Assembly: GCA_964019055.1 (NCBI GenBank)
Contig: OZ025206.1
Location: forward strand, 18,214,860 to 18,278,859
Direction of reading: 5' to 3'
DNA from: Anthopleura xanthogrammica
Lineage: Eukaryota; Cnidaria; Anthozoa; Actiniaria; Actiniidae
Length of the DNA: 64,000 bases
This document shows, one piece after another, positions 1 through 11,172 of the stretch. Numbering within the stretch: position 1 is the stretch's first letter; each line of letters opens with the position of its first letter. Both the position numbers and the translations under genes were made by a program. The notes under the pieces were generated by a model. That model was not told the DNA's origin. It was given only the letters and a program-made list of their open reading frames with translations, and did not search any database.

Positions 1-1248
1 ACACGAACTCTACAAGAGTGAACTCCTAAAGAGCAGAACTAGAGAAAAAATTTTGGGTCGTAAAAATACAATAGTTTACCGAAGAGTATCCGTGATAGCT
101 GGTCTCCACTCGTTTCGTGCCCTGAAGAATCCTGTCTTGTTATGATATCAACCGTTCGAAGAAAATAAAGAAAGCACTATCATTTTCAGATTGTTAGATC
201 TTTAGATATTTTTGTTAGACAGCTTTAATTTAACTTAAAACAATGCATGAATAATTCTTTTTATCGGGAGAACTGATTTTTATCGGGTACCGTAAGTCCT
301 CACTGCTCAAGAGTAAAGTCTTCTTCGTATTCGCCCTCAAATTAGGGTCCTCACTAAAGACAAATTTGGTCCTTCCTCAATAGCGGTTGCTTGTCATGGT
401 TAAAGAAAGGAAGAGATTCTGTCTCTACAGCTCTGGAATCTTACGAACAAAGCTATTGATTCCGGTAACAGAAGGAAACGCCCTTATTTGCAGCTGATAG
501 ACGTTCATCTAGTCAAACTTCAATGTCTAAGGGTTCATTAGGCTCTTGGATAACGGGGATCATGAGATTCTACGTATTCTGAAAAGCATACCAACACAAA
601 AACCATAGCAAAATGCGGAATTTGTCTTTGAACTAAGTAAGTAAGCGTTTTGTGAGAAATTTCCGATTTTTTTGTCGAAGATCGAAATTTTTTTTGTCGA
701 AGATCGAAATTTCTCGATGAACCATTTAAGAGCGAGTACTCGGTATGTTTGATTCTTGTGCGTTGACAAAAACGAGCAAGTATCAGGAAATTAACTCTTT
801 TTTATTATTATTAAAGTACTTGTCTCATTTCAGTGTCTTTCTTTTCCTTTTTTCTGAGTCTTTTTTATCGTTGAAATATGGTTCAGAGGTTAGCGGCAAC
901 CACAGAGGCATTGGTTGTGTCAAATCATCCAAATATAACCAAATCGTTTTTCATCTATATTAAAATAACATCGAAACAATAAAGATTTTTCGATTTAACC
1001 CTTGATATCGGGAATTATTTTCAAAACAAAACTTGAAGATGTTTGTATTTCACAACTGATTTCATTTTAACAAGATTGCAGTGAATCACTCGTATCTTCA
1101 AATCTTATCCATTCAAACCTTTGATAAATCAAACTTCTTACCCGTTGAAGTTTACGTACTAAAATGATGGCATTTTATGACTAAAAAATCTATTAACAAG
1201 CTTGCTTTGTAGTTTGCTAATTTTTTCGACCTTTTTTATTATTTTTAG
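1..1248. other. Upstream of MSX-like exon; no gene seen
   Basis: AT-rich sequence that should be the intron preceding the MSX-like exon, because that exon begins at a splice acceptor and needs an upstream partner. I found no convincing first exon here (no start followed by an MSX-like N-terminus and a phase-1 donor). A short tandem duplication (unit containing TGTCGAAGATCGAAATTT) sits at about 668-714. Nothing else is recognisable. Confidence 0.4.
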
Positions 1249-1502
1249 GGTCAAAGCCACGAAAAGGAAATCGAAAACACAAGCTCGACAGAAATCCTCG
1301 CATTCCTTTCTCATCGACTCAACTCGCCGCTTTGGAAGCTAAATTCGTAGATACACATTATCTATCAAGTGCAGAAGTACGACAACTCTCATCTTTACTT
1401 TCCGTTACTGAACACAGAGTAAAGATATGGTTTCAGAACCGAAGAGCAAGAGAAAAGAAGACTAATGGGACTGTTGAGGAGACTTTTGATGTTGAAAACT
1501 AA
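1249..1502 (+). CDS. MSX-type homeobox gene, last coding exon (partial)
   Basis: This is the 3' coding exon of a homeodomain transcription factor, expected to act in the nucleus. It opens after a pyrimidine-rich acceptor (AG at 1247-1248). Two bases complete a codon (phase 1), followed by 83 codons and TAA at 1500-1502. Exon residues 13-72 form a full 60-residue homeodomain with Arg5, Pro7, Phe8, Leu16, Trp48, Phe49, Gln50, Asn51 and Arg53, and the third-helix core [14 protein letters not shown]. The preceding RKHK plus PRIPF matches the MSX signature (RKHK..RKPRTPF). Helix 1-2 residues ([16 protein letters not shown]) are more diverged than in bilaterian Msx1/2, so an Msx-related family such as Msxlx is possible. 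The C-terminal tail is only about 13 residues and acidic. AATAAA occurs at 1511-1516 and again near 2242. The first exon is outside the window or missed. Family assignment is good; the exact orthologue is uncertain. Confidence 0.85.
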
Positions 1503-4500
1503 TGCCGAAGAATAAACAAAGAGAAACGGGATTTGTTGCCAAAGACGTTGCATTGAAAACGCGCGCAGATCATCATCGCTTGTAAAAGTCTCAGTAATTT
1601 CAAAATTTTATTGTTTTCCTTCGAATGAATTCAAAACTGACGCAAAAGAATAATTCCATGCATTCTCTTTCGACGAGTTCAATGGATTTGGACAAGATTT
1701 GGAGAACAAAAACTATGTGTATATCTAAGTACGTAGTTAGGCTAACCATACCACAAGACTGTGTTGTCTGTAAAGTCCGCATAAAACATACTCTTTACTA
1801 GAGCTTCTTTGAAGATGTACAGTAGTTCACAGACGCAACCATACAATGGTGTTATAGTTATAAATATAAAAGTGCATTTACTATTGCAGTTAGACTGTGG
1901 GATTTTAAAATATGATAATTTAGACACCGCGTTCAATGAGTTCAATTCCACAAACTGAGACTTTTCTCTTCATTCTCGGCTCAGTTATATTGTGAGTCAC
2001 ATTCAAGGAAATTATTTTTCTGATATGAAAATAAGTTTATATGTTAATAAGGTGGTCAGGTAATTTAAAGACGAACATCGAGGATATGAGGACTTTGTAA
2101 AAGCGCGTGATATATGGAAGCGAATCCCCTTCAGCCCTATACGTCTACCCTGGTGATCAAGTGATCGCCTTATTTTGCGGTCTTTCATCATGAGCCCGTA
2201 GTCAACTCACTTGTCCCGTAAAAACTATAATAGGAAAACGTAATAAAGTGATTTCATTAGAATGAAATTGAACAAAAAAGGGAGGGATTCGTAAAAGCAA
2301 CTGGTACGTTTTCGGTACTTTTTCAACTTGATAACTAAATTGAACACAATTTTTCCCCAATTTTTCAACAAGTTAAAACGTGTTAGAAAATCACCATTAC
2401 TTTTCCTTGATGATTATTTCATCTGTCAAAAAATAGGTCCTATAGATATTTAATCCCTAAGAACCCAAGAAGGTTAAAAGCATTTCGTCAGTACACTAAA
2501 ACCAAAGTCACTGCCATGCCACACCATGCAGGATGTACTGATGATATCTACCAACACTCCACTCCCGGCACATGGTGAAAGGTTGAGCGAAGAAAAACTT
2601 AAAATCATGGGTTTTGAATTGCATGTCTGTTGAATGGAATTGACGGTAGAGCTATTGAGCTTCCAGATTCTCAAGCTGATATATGGAAGTTAAGATATTG
2701 ATAATAATAAACCTATGCTATCTCTCTGGAAAGACAATAGGAAAGAGGGCTTGCTTGAGTGACTGTCAGATGTTAAAGAAGTGAACGGACGCCGCATAAG
2801 GAGTTTTTCTTTGAAGTGAAGGTTCAGTAATAAAGGTTTGCAGTTTACGAGTACAGCTGCTAATACATTTCAATTAGAAACTGCAAATCAAGTCGAATCA
2901 AAACAGATAAATTGAACAAAACCAACTAGTTCATTCTCCAAAGATTCCTAATATGCTTGTGATTTGAAAAGATTATATTAAATTATTTAATAGACCTCCG
3001 CCAGCCAGCCCCACTGCATCTTGTAACAATTGCTATCCAAACACACCACTTCATTTTGGCCTGAAAGACAGAATACCGCTCGCTTCTGTTCAATAGTATT
3101 ATAGCCTTGCACTTCAGAGATAACATCTTTAGGAAACAAAAACGCCTTCTTCAATTGCTAATTCTAGCACGCTTGTCTTTGTGAAAATCTTAGCTCTTTT
3201 CAAATATCTTTTTTTAATAAAAGGACTCATAAACTTCGAGAAGAATCTTGTCGATTTAATTTTGTTAACGAGTTTTGAAGCGCTACAACATTTATCATTT
3301 AACACCATATTGCACACCTCTCACTTAATTCATCTTCACCTACTAAACACCAGGCAAGCAATTGAGAAATCCTTCATATTAAATATTTCTAAGAAAGCAC
3401 GACTCTCATCAAACTAATTAATTGATTTTGAATACTGGATCTATTTCAATCTGAAAATGAGATTGGTGACGGCGTATTAGAGTCAAGTTGCACATATGGA
3501 TGATATTCCAACCCTACTATAAAATACTTTCATTCCTTCTTTCCCGTCTTTCGTCAAATCATTTAGTGACGAGTTTTGATGAGAAAATAACTTGCTTAGT
3601 AATTTCGTACGTGATTTTTTAAAGATCGGGCGATATTGATTGGAAACAAGTGAATGGGCTGGACTTACAGATTAGATCATTTTAGAACTGAAAAAAACTG
3701 CCTTGAAGAAAATGAAATCACGGCCTTATTCTACGACTATTAGCAAGACCTTTTGGCAAATATAAAATAGGTTCCTAAAATAAGATTCTTGTCGCATGTT
3801 TTTAGTGTTAATATGATTTTAAACCGAAACTCATTTTTTTCATCATCATCTTCATTATTTTAGTAGTTTATATCTTTTGTTGCTACTTCTTTGTTTTTGA
3901 CAGCCGAAGAGATTTGAAATCAAGATAAAGACGTGATAATAGCAGGAGAATGCTCAAGTCATAACATCTTGTGAGTTTTGTGGATCGTTTATTAAATGAT
4001 ATAATTTTTGGGGGATGACTTGTATGGGTAGAAATTTGACTCCCCCGGCATGGAACTGCGCCACATTGAAGGTAATTTTAGATCTTCGATTAAAAAACGC
4101 TCGAAACGTCGAATATACCGATGTACCGAGGTTAAAACTAATGCGAATATGCGAAAGGCAATGCCACAAAGTGATTTACGTGATTGAATGGAACGAATAA
4201 AATGTCCGTTTGAAATTAGAGTTTTCCATACGAAATGGGCCATGAACAAGACTGAAAATTAAATAAAGGAGTACTACTAGAACGAGAGAAAGAGGAATAA
4301 ATGAAAAAGAGATACACAAATGAATAAATGAAAATTAATTAAAAAGAGAAGGAACCAAGAGAAAGAACTGACGAGGCCAATAAATGGTTAAAAAAAAAGT
4401 CATTGAATTTGGACATTTTCAACCTGAATTCGGTTAAATATTTGACAATGAGAAACAAAGTAAAGAAAAGCAAAATCATGTGAAATTGAATGAAATGCAA

Positions 4501-6934
4501 AAGACGTTGAACTGAGACCCACTCATGTCGGTAGCAGGGATCATGTTTGCCTGCTGTTGGCAGCTTTATTTGGCTTTGTAGCAGGCAAATTGCTGTAACT
4601 TAGTGATTTGAACTGTTTGGGTAGTATGTGAATGATAATTAAAGATGGTCATATTGGCCAGCCTATTTTCCTATAACAATAATATCGTAATATAGCTAAG
4701 CCACAAGTTTACCGAATTAGATTTATAGTAGTTAATTAGGATGAGAACGGGGAAAAAGTCATACAAAAAAAGTCATATCTAGACACTCTGTGTCTGTTAG
4801 ATGCTCAGGAGTGAAAAGGAGGAAACATGGCTCCGATACCGCCAATCGTAGCAATGAAAAACAACTTCGTACGAGAGATTGAATTCGTGTTCACAAACAA
4901 CGCCTAAAACATAAAAATAAAGGAAAAAGAGAAGAAAAATAAAGTACATTTTATATATGTGTTCATGCATGTATGTGAAGAGGAGAGGTGACAAGTGAAA
5001 TCAATTGATGGCTTCAAAGATGATCTTCAGTCGTCCAATGTCCCTACTGTTTTTTCTTGATCATGTGCTTGCAGTCTTTATTTTGTTATATCAGTATAAC
5101 TTACAATTAAGAACAAAAATAACATATGATTGGAAAGCTAGCTTTTCTAGGCATTAAATATTATTAAAGCCAATCTGATGAGAGTGACAAACATTGTGAT
5201 AATTCAAAAAAGAAACATTTGCTTTCGATTGAATGAATAACCATGAGCTACTCCAAGGCTTCTGTATTTGCCTGGAACATAAAACCTTACCCTAACAAAC
5301 AGGACTTTCACTAAAAAATAGCCCCATAAACTGATAAATCTGTTCTAGACTTGCAGACGACAGCTTGAGACACGTTTCAACCCGAGAAAAGAGTGTTAAC
5401 ACCAACAACTAATATTTTAATATCCCATTATGCCGAAGGAGTTTTTAGTCACAACTTAGAGCGTCAGTCTTTATTCCTAAGATTAGTTTGTGAATAGAAC
5501 CAGTCGAGGCGTCGTCAGCCAGGCTGTGGCTATAATCTCTGTGTTTTCAATTGGTTCAATCAACTGATCTCTTTACGGAGCACTAAGCCCACCGATGCTC
5601 GTATTACGATGGTAAACATGTTTGAAGAGCACATGTCAAACCTCGAGTGAAACTACTTGATTTAATTCGTCTGAAGAAGGTAACGATTGCATGGTCAGTA
5701 GACAGTTGATATATATTTAGTTCAGCGGTGACCAAAACTTCTAAGATTGAAATTTTTTTATTTCTTAAAGATATTATCAAACTCATCTGAACACGACTTA
5801 TTTGGGTAAATAACGAAACTGAGATTCTAGAATGAACGAGAAGAAGCAGATATAATCGTGCACAAAAAGCCATGCAGCTAATTTCCAAGCAGATTCACTA
5901 GGCTTAAGCTCCCTTCAAAAGTGATCCCAAAGCCCCACTCAAATTGCGATGTTTCTAATGACCCCGGATTAATTAGAGGCGTCTAGAGGACAAAAAGAGC
6001 TTTGTGCTAAACCCATTGGTAATAAACAAGCCATTTCCGGGAACCTAATATATAACTCAAGAGGTTTAGATTAAATGATTGCATTACGATGTGTTGAAGC
6101 ACAATAGATGAGGTGAGAATGGTTGTTTATTCTGACGCACATGATTACCTTTGTGTCAATAGTTATCCTATCAAAGGGGCTTACCACTTGAGACGTATAT
6201 CTTACTAGCTACACACACACAGACAAGAACAGTTAATCTTAGAAGAGAACCATTGTGTAGGGTACCTAGAACTCGCCAACTGCTCACTAACAGTAACCTG
6301 ATTCCAATTGCCACGCTACTTTAAGAGAAGTCACGAAGTAGAGGTAATCGTAGAGGAGGAGTTAGAACCTCCCTCAATCTACCACATGAATAAAGGGTTT
6401 CAAAATCTTCGTTTGCTGTATTGATTGTATTGTTCTATTGTTTTCTAACACTTGTTGAACTTGCATAGTAAAAGCAATGAGTATGGATATGAAAAGAACA
6501 GGGAGTTTTCCATCTGTTCGGCCTAAACTCGACGAGTTTGACTTGCACCATAGGTTTGCTCTTACCGACTTACGACAGTTTGAACCAGATTAGTCAAATG
6601 AAAGGCAAGCTATATAAACTTCCCTTCAAAGTTGATTAGGCACAAATCTGTTTGAAGAACTGCTTTGCCTCCTCGCGTGTAAATTGATTTTTGAAAACAA
6701 GTCGAGCCCGGATGCAAGGGAAGATGAATTCAAACTTGGGACAGCAACATTTGGCGGCTTTTTTAGACAAATAGAAATAATAGTGAAATCAAAGAACAGA
6801 ATCAATTCTTTCCATCTGAAAAAACAAAACAAATAGCGAATACACTGGTCAGTGAGCTGTTTTGCGGGAATCAGGGTATAAGTACGTTCAACGCCGTGTA
6901 CAGCTATCTTTAAAAGTAGTTGGCTTCAGTTAGC
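1503..6934. other. Intergenic, no gene recognised
   Basis: About 5.4 kb of AT-rich DNA after the MSX-like stop. The first few hundred bases should include its 3' UTR. Open frames here are short (under 95 codons), lack recognisable motifs and are not flanked by convincing splice pairs. A short CA run lies at about 6212-6222. I see nothing else. Confidence 0.5.
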
Positions 6935-6972
6935 TCAGTGACGTTTCGGATGTTAGTCCTTCATCAGACTAA
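6935..6972 (-). ncRNA. Hammerhead-ribozyme-like motif (degenerate minimal type I)
   Basis: Read on the minus strand, the pieces of a hammerhead core occur in order with correct spacing. Stem I 5' arm TTAGT is at 6972-6968, CTGATGA at 6967-6961, a short stem II (GGA/TCC, 6959-6957 with 6950-6948, six-base loop, one unpaired A at 6960), GAAAC at 6947-6943, then GTC at 6942-6940 as the cleavage triplet. The stem I 3' arm ACTGA (6939-6935) pairs with TTAGT over five pairs, one of them a G-U wobble. The almost absent stem III is typical of minimal type I hammerheads carried by Penelope-like retroelements and retrozymes in animals. The odd stem II base suggests an old copy. No reverse transcriptase frame was recognised nearby. 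Activity is unproven. Confidence 0.55.
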
Positions 6973-9900
6973 TATAGGATAAATTCCTATTTCAAATAAA
7001 AGTCAAACAAACTGAATAAGCATTTCATGACTTTCAATTATTCCTTCTCAATAACTGCAAAAATCAATATCAAATAACGAAGGTGAGGTTGTTCGATTAT
7101 AGCAGGTTGGCCGCCATATTGAACATGTCTTCACTGTTTACAGTAATGTATCGTGACAGGCGGTCTCATCTTGAGTTGATAGCTTTTCATTTTTTCTTCT
7201 AGCTTGTTGACCTCCATATTGCTATATTCTTCGTGTATTAGCAGACATCTAACATCTGTTATCATTTCAATGAATTGTGGATCAGAGCATCAGTGGGTAT
7301 TGTACTCGTTTCGTGAGTATTATCCACCAACAACACTCTTCAATTTCGAAGTGCCTTTTTATAATTTCTTGGTCTTCAATTGCAAACTTTGAAGCCGTGA
7401 GATTCCCACCACTCATAATTATCCTGAAAGAATATGAAACTCCATTATAATTATTATCCTCTTAAGGCGTACATTTGGGGCCAAAAATCGAACTTCGTAT
7501 TTTACATTGTACTTTCTGGTTTCGTTGTAACATTGTGTATTTCACCTACATTGTGTATTTGAACATTTTATAGCTTAGTTTTCATCTTAAAGCTTATTAT
7601 TCGAATTTCAACATTTCTTATTCTACTTTGTTTTTACTTCTCAGCTGCTTCTCTCAAAGTGACGTAACATTAAATCAGGTCTTTAAATTGAAGCAGTGAG
7701 GATCATCATGATGTGAGATAAGTTCAGTTTTATTGTATTTATTATCCTTGTCAAGAGGGTTTTTCTCCGCTTTTCCTCTCTCCGTAAAAATCAGCATGTG
7801 AGTTGAGTGTTGCATGTTGTAAATATAGAATGTAGTAGTAGTAATTAAGTGCGTGTGGGGCAAACCTCACAGAAGAGCCCCGTACGAGGAGTGATGGTTG
7901 TAAAATATAACTGAGTTAAGTTAAAGGACAACTGACATTAGATAACAGCTACTACTGAACTTTTTGCTTTTTAGTTCCATATGTTAGACCTCATAATCCT
8001 ATGCTGTGCTCAGTACACTAGAAGATTTGACACAACAATGACAAGTTTACAGAATCATCGATAGCTTGATCGTTATATTAAATCCCTGTTTTGATAAACG
8101 TAAATCATTATTTAACGCTTTTTACTCCTTTCTTTACTGATCAGGACCACATTAGGTACAGTTTGTTTCTTGCATCATCCCACGTCTTTAAGGTCATAAT
8201 AATAGGGTACGCCTACTATAGAGAATTAATTATGGGCTTCTAAATCACGCGCCAATTTTTCATGCATTAACCATGTGTTGTGTAATGGATGAAAAAAAAA
8301 AAAAAACATTTCAAAAAATTTGAGACACCGTTTTTTAGATCGCGTTGTGATTTATCATTATCCAAAGTTTCAGCCGAGTTCGATCCGAAGTAATCCGAAT
8401 GAGCTACAATGTTTTAAGAAAGTTATTTTGATCACTCAAAAACTACGGAGAAACCCAATAACTTTTTTAGTGTCGCGAAACAGAAAATGTATTTTTGAAA
8501 ACTATGTTTATTTAGCATATGTATACTTTTATATATATTAATATTGAAATTTGGCTCGCGCGTAAAGTAATCTCGAAAGTATCCTGATACCTTAAGAGTG
8601 TACACGCAAATGGGACGTTTTTACCATCGTTTATTTATCGATGTAAATATTAAAGTTCCTTCTATATCTCCAGACCTCTTACATAATTTGTATTGAAGAA
8701 GATGTGAGTACGTCGACACATGTCTTACGAAATTAAGGAATATCACGCATCTGCTGCTTCTTCAACCACAAAGTTCCTAGATCTTTCATTTTCTTTTCTG
8801 TTTCTGCACTGGTTGGAAGTCATTAATATATAATCACCGCGAATCAAACATCAAGCAGTTCAGGCATATGAAATACAATATCAGAACTGAGATAATGTTT
8901 GGATTTCTTTTTCTGACGGATACCCGACCCTTAATTCAACAGCTTTTAACAACTATAATGATAATGTTGGGCACCGCCCACATACTAAGACGTGTCCTCC
9001 AGCTCTCAGGATCCGGTTATATGGAGGAGCCAGAGCTGTCGAAAGAAATCTAGAACTGACCAGCAGATATATACCTGTTTTATGTGTCTTGCTGAAGGAA
9101 GAAGAAGAAGAATGATGATGATGATGATGATAACAATGTATAACGTTATAGAACAGCTTGAGCAGATCAGGCACCGATTTGTGCAAGCTTTAGGGACAAT
9201 CTTTTAGATCAGTCAGTGAAAGCTCCATTCGTGAAGGAAGGAGAGTTGTAGGAAAATAAGTGATGATCAATACAGAAACATTGAGAGTGATACAATTCTT
9301 TGTTTGAAAGACTGCGCAATGCCGAGCTTTAAATGTTCTCAGGTATTTTTTGAATAAGTAAAACAGAATAGGCTGGAACTGAGCATTTTAAAGAAGTTTG
9401 AAGGAAATAAGCTCAAAACCCGCGAAGATATGATTTTTGAAAAGTGCGAATTTCGTATAAAAACCCTACTGGTGGGCATCTCTTACCGCTATCAACAAAT
9501 ATTTTCATACGGCAATGTTCGCCTTTGCTCAGCCTTAGCCTCGATGTGTGCAAATGTGTTCTTTTATTAGTATTTCTTTTCCATTACATTCTCGATCATA
9601 AATCAATTTATGTCTTCGGTTTATTTAATTATTATTTTAGTTATTTTTTAATCTTTTTTTTAGCAGTTGCCGTTTTTCCAAAGTAAAAAAAAACACAACG
9701 TCACCAAGTTATGGTGAAGGTGCGCACACTGTCTTGTTACTGAAAGTAGCTGGCTGTGGCCTTCAAAACTATAAAACTAGGACAGCAAGGATTATGGCTA
9801 GAATGAGACAAATTTTTCATGTTTCAACCGCTTGATAACTATTAAACTTGCATTAGACTATTTTACCAGTTTCACCTCCTGTGAGCATCTTTAAATTTAG

Positions 9901-10217
9901 CCGTACGCGTACAATTTCGGTATCAAAACTAACTTTATTAGTTTACTTGTTCAATTGTCTATGAAATCAGTGAAATATTTTCTCTGATCCGGCGTCAACA
10001 ATCTCAGTTTCGTAGTGGTTTTTTTCGTAAAAAAAAATGAATTGGAATAAGTATATAAATATTCCAGTATTGTTTTAGTCTTAAGTCATCCATTAACTTT
10101 GTTGCATTTTTTTAACTTGAAACTGTTCCTCTGCCGGCTTTGCATGGGATCGAAACAAGAATTAACTGAATCAGTACTTTTTTCAGGGAAAACAATTTAG
10201 CATCCAAGCAATTTTAA
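6973..10217. other. Intergenic, no gene recognised
   Basis: About 3.2 kb without a supported gene. It contains an A-run at about 8289-8306 and a GAA/GAT microsatellite at 9097-9132. The open frames around 8868-9207 are created by that microsatellite and its flanks and show no domain. Confidence 0.5.
9097..9132 (+). repeat. GAA/GAT compound microsatellite
   Basis: A run of GAA triplets passes directly into about seven GAT triplets. It is short and simple, and explains the poly-Met or poly-His open frames seen over it on the two strands. Confidence 0.85.
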
Positions 10218-10285
10218 TATTCTTTTTTTTTTCTTTTTTTCTTTCTTTCTTTTCTCTTTCTTTCTATCTATCTTTTTTATTTTGT
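10218..10285 (+). repeat. Polypyrimidine CTTT-rich tract
   Basis: About 65 bases made almost only of C and T, with CTTT and CTAT repeats, lying about 30 bp upstream of the putative TMED promoter elements. Such tracts are common low-complexity sequence; a promoter role is possible but not shown. Confidence 0.7.
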
Positions 10286-10312
10286 CCCTCCACTTGCAAT
10301 GTATTCAAGACA

Positions 10313-10368
10313 ACCGGAAGCGGAAGTGAAAATAGAGTCTTGGCCACGACTTGTTTTCCGCCACGTGT
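10313..10368 (+). promoter_or_regulatory. Probable TMED promoter elements (paired ETS, CCACG/GASE-like)
   Basis: Two abutting ETS-type cores (ACCGGAAGCGGAAGTG, 10313-10328) are followed by CCACG at 10344-10348 and GCCACGTGT at 10360-10368. Tandem GGAAG cores are typical of housekeeping promoters. GCCACGT is the reverse of ACGTGGC, the Golgi-stress element bound by TFE3-type factors, and also contains the CCACG half-site used by XBP1 in the unfolded-protein response. Both suit a secretory-pathway gene. The cluster lies about 185-240 bp before the TMED start codon. A function is inferred from motif matches only. Confidence 0.4.
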
Positions 10369-10551
10369 CTTTTGTATTGAAATTCAGATATCAATAGATC
10401 TCCATGTGATTAGCATAATATATTTCTTTTTCATGTAGAACACACTATTTCTTCAAGAAAAACCTTGATTTCCTTAAGGTTTTTAGATCTTGAATCGTTA
10501 GTATTCTCTCCATTGCCTTGGTAATTGTTTTATTTTCAAAACCAGGCAAAA

Positions 10552-11172
10552 ATGTTGCGGGTTTCGAGCCTAATACTCGTAGTTTTTCTACACTGCTCAT
10601 TCGCTCGCCATTTGCAATTCCAGCTGAGTGGTTACGAGTGTTTTTATGAAGATATCGTCGAGAAAACCGAATGTTCTTTGGAGTTTGCTCCAATTACAGG
10701 CAACGATCCGAAGATAGACGTAACCCTGGAGGATCCTAACGGAGGCTCGATCTACAAAGTCGAAAAGAAAGACTACGATCTTCATAAATTTACAACCCAA
10801 CTCAATGGAACATACCGAGTCTGTTTTAGCAATGTCTACGACTTTACCATCGGCGATAACTTGGTGTACTTCGACTTCATAACAGGGAAAGATGCCAGCT
10901 TTGAAAATGCATTAGAAGGAGGTGGCCATTCAGAGAAAGCCTTGACACAACTGGAGACATCTCTTGCTTCAATACATGAGAATATGAACCTTGTTGAACG
11001 ATATCAAAACTATCACAGACTACGCGAAGCAAACGGACGTATCGCAGTAGAAAGTTTAAACCAGAAAGTACAGTGGTGGTCAATTGGACAGTCAGTAGTG
11101 GTCTTAGCTGTTGGAATTACACAAATCTTTGTTTTGAGGCGCTTTTTCACTCTTTCAAAGACTGAACTCTAA
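10552..11172 (+). CDS. p24-family cargo receptor, TMED3/7 (gamma) type
   Basis: Encodes a 206-residue type I membrane protein of the emp24/gp25L/p24 family, which cycles between ER and Golgi in COPII and COPI vesicles and selects secretory cargo. Residues 1-18 are a signal peptide ending SFA. The GOLD domain follows, with Cys30 (ECFYED) and Cys91 (YRVCFSN) as the usual disulfide pair and a sequon NGTY at Asn85 matching the glycosylated NGTY of TMED7. VYFDF, a coiled-coil region about residues 125-170 (SALTQ-like ALTQLETSLASIHE, RLREANGR) and a transmembrane helix about 177-198 complete the family plan. The short tail keeps the FF vesicle-coat signal but has no KK motif. The ATG at 10552 has A at -3 and gives a clean signal peptide. 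The coding region has no intron or frameshift, unlike vertebrate TMED3/7. AG at about 10544-10545 could end a 5' UTR intron. Confidence 0.92.
   Translation: MLRVSSLILVVFLHCSFARHLQFQLSGYECFYEDIVEKTECSLEFAPITGNDPKIDVTLEDPNGGSIYKVEKKDYDLHKFTTQLNGTYRVCFSNVYDFTIGDNLVYFDFITGKDASFENALEGGGHSEKALTQLETSLASIHENMNLVERYQNYHRLREANGRIAVESLNQKVQWWSIGQSVVVLAVGITQIFVLRRFFTLSKTEL

Noticed and set aside
5604..5888. 94-codon frame (-)
   Set aside because: No motif, no splice signals, composition like surrounding DNA.
10525..10551. Nine-codon N-terminal extension of the TMED frame from TTG
   Set aside because: TTG is not a likely start; ATG at 10552 gives a proper signal peptide and has a good context.
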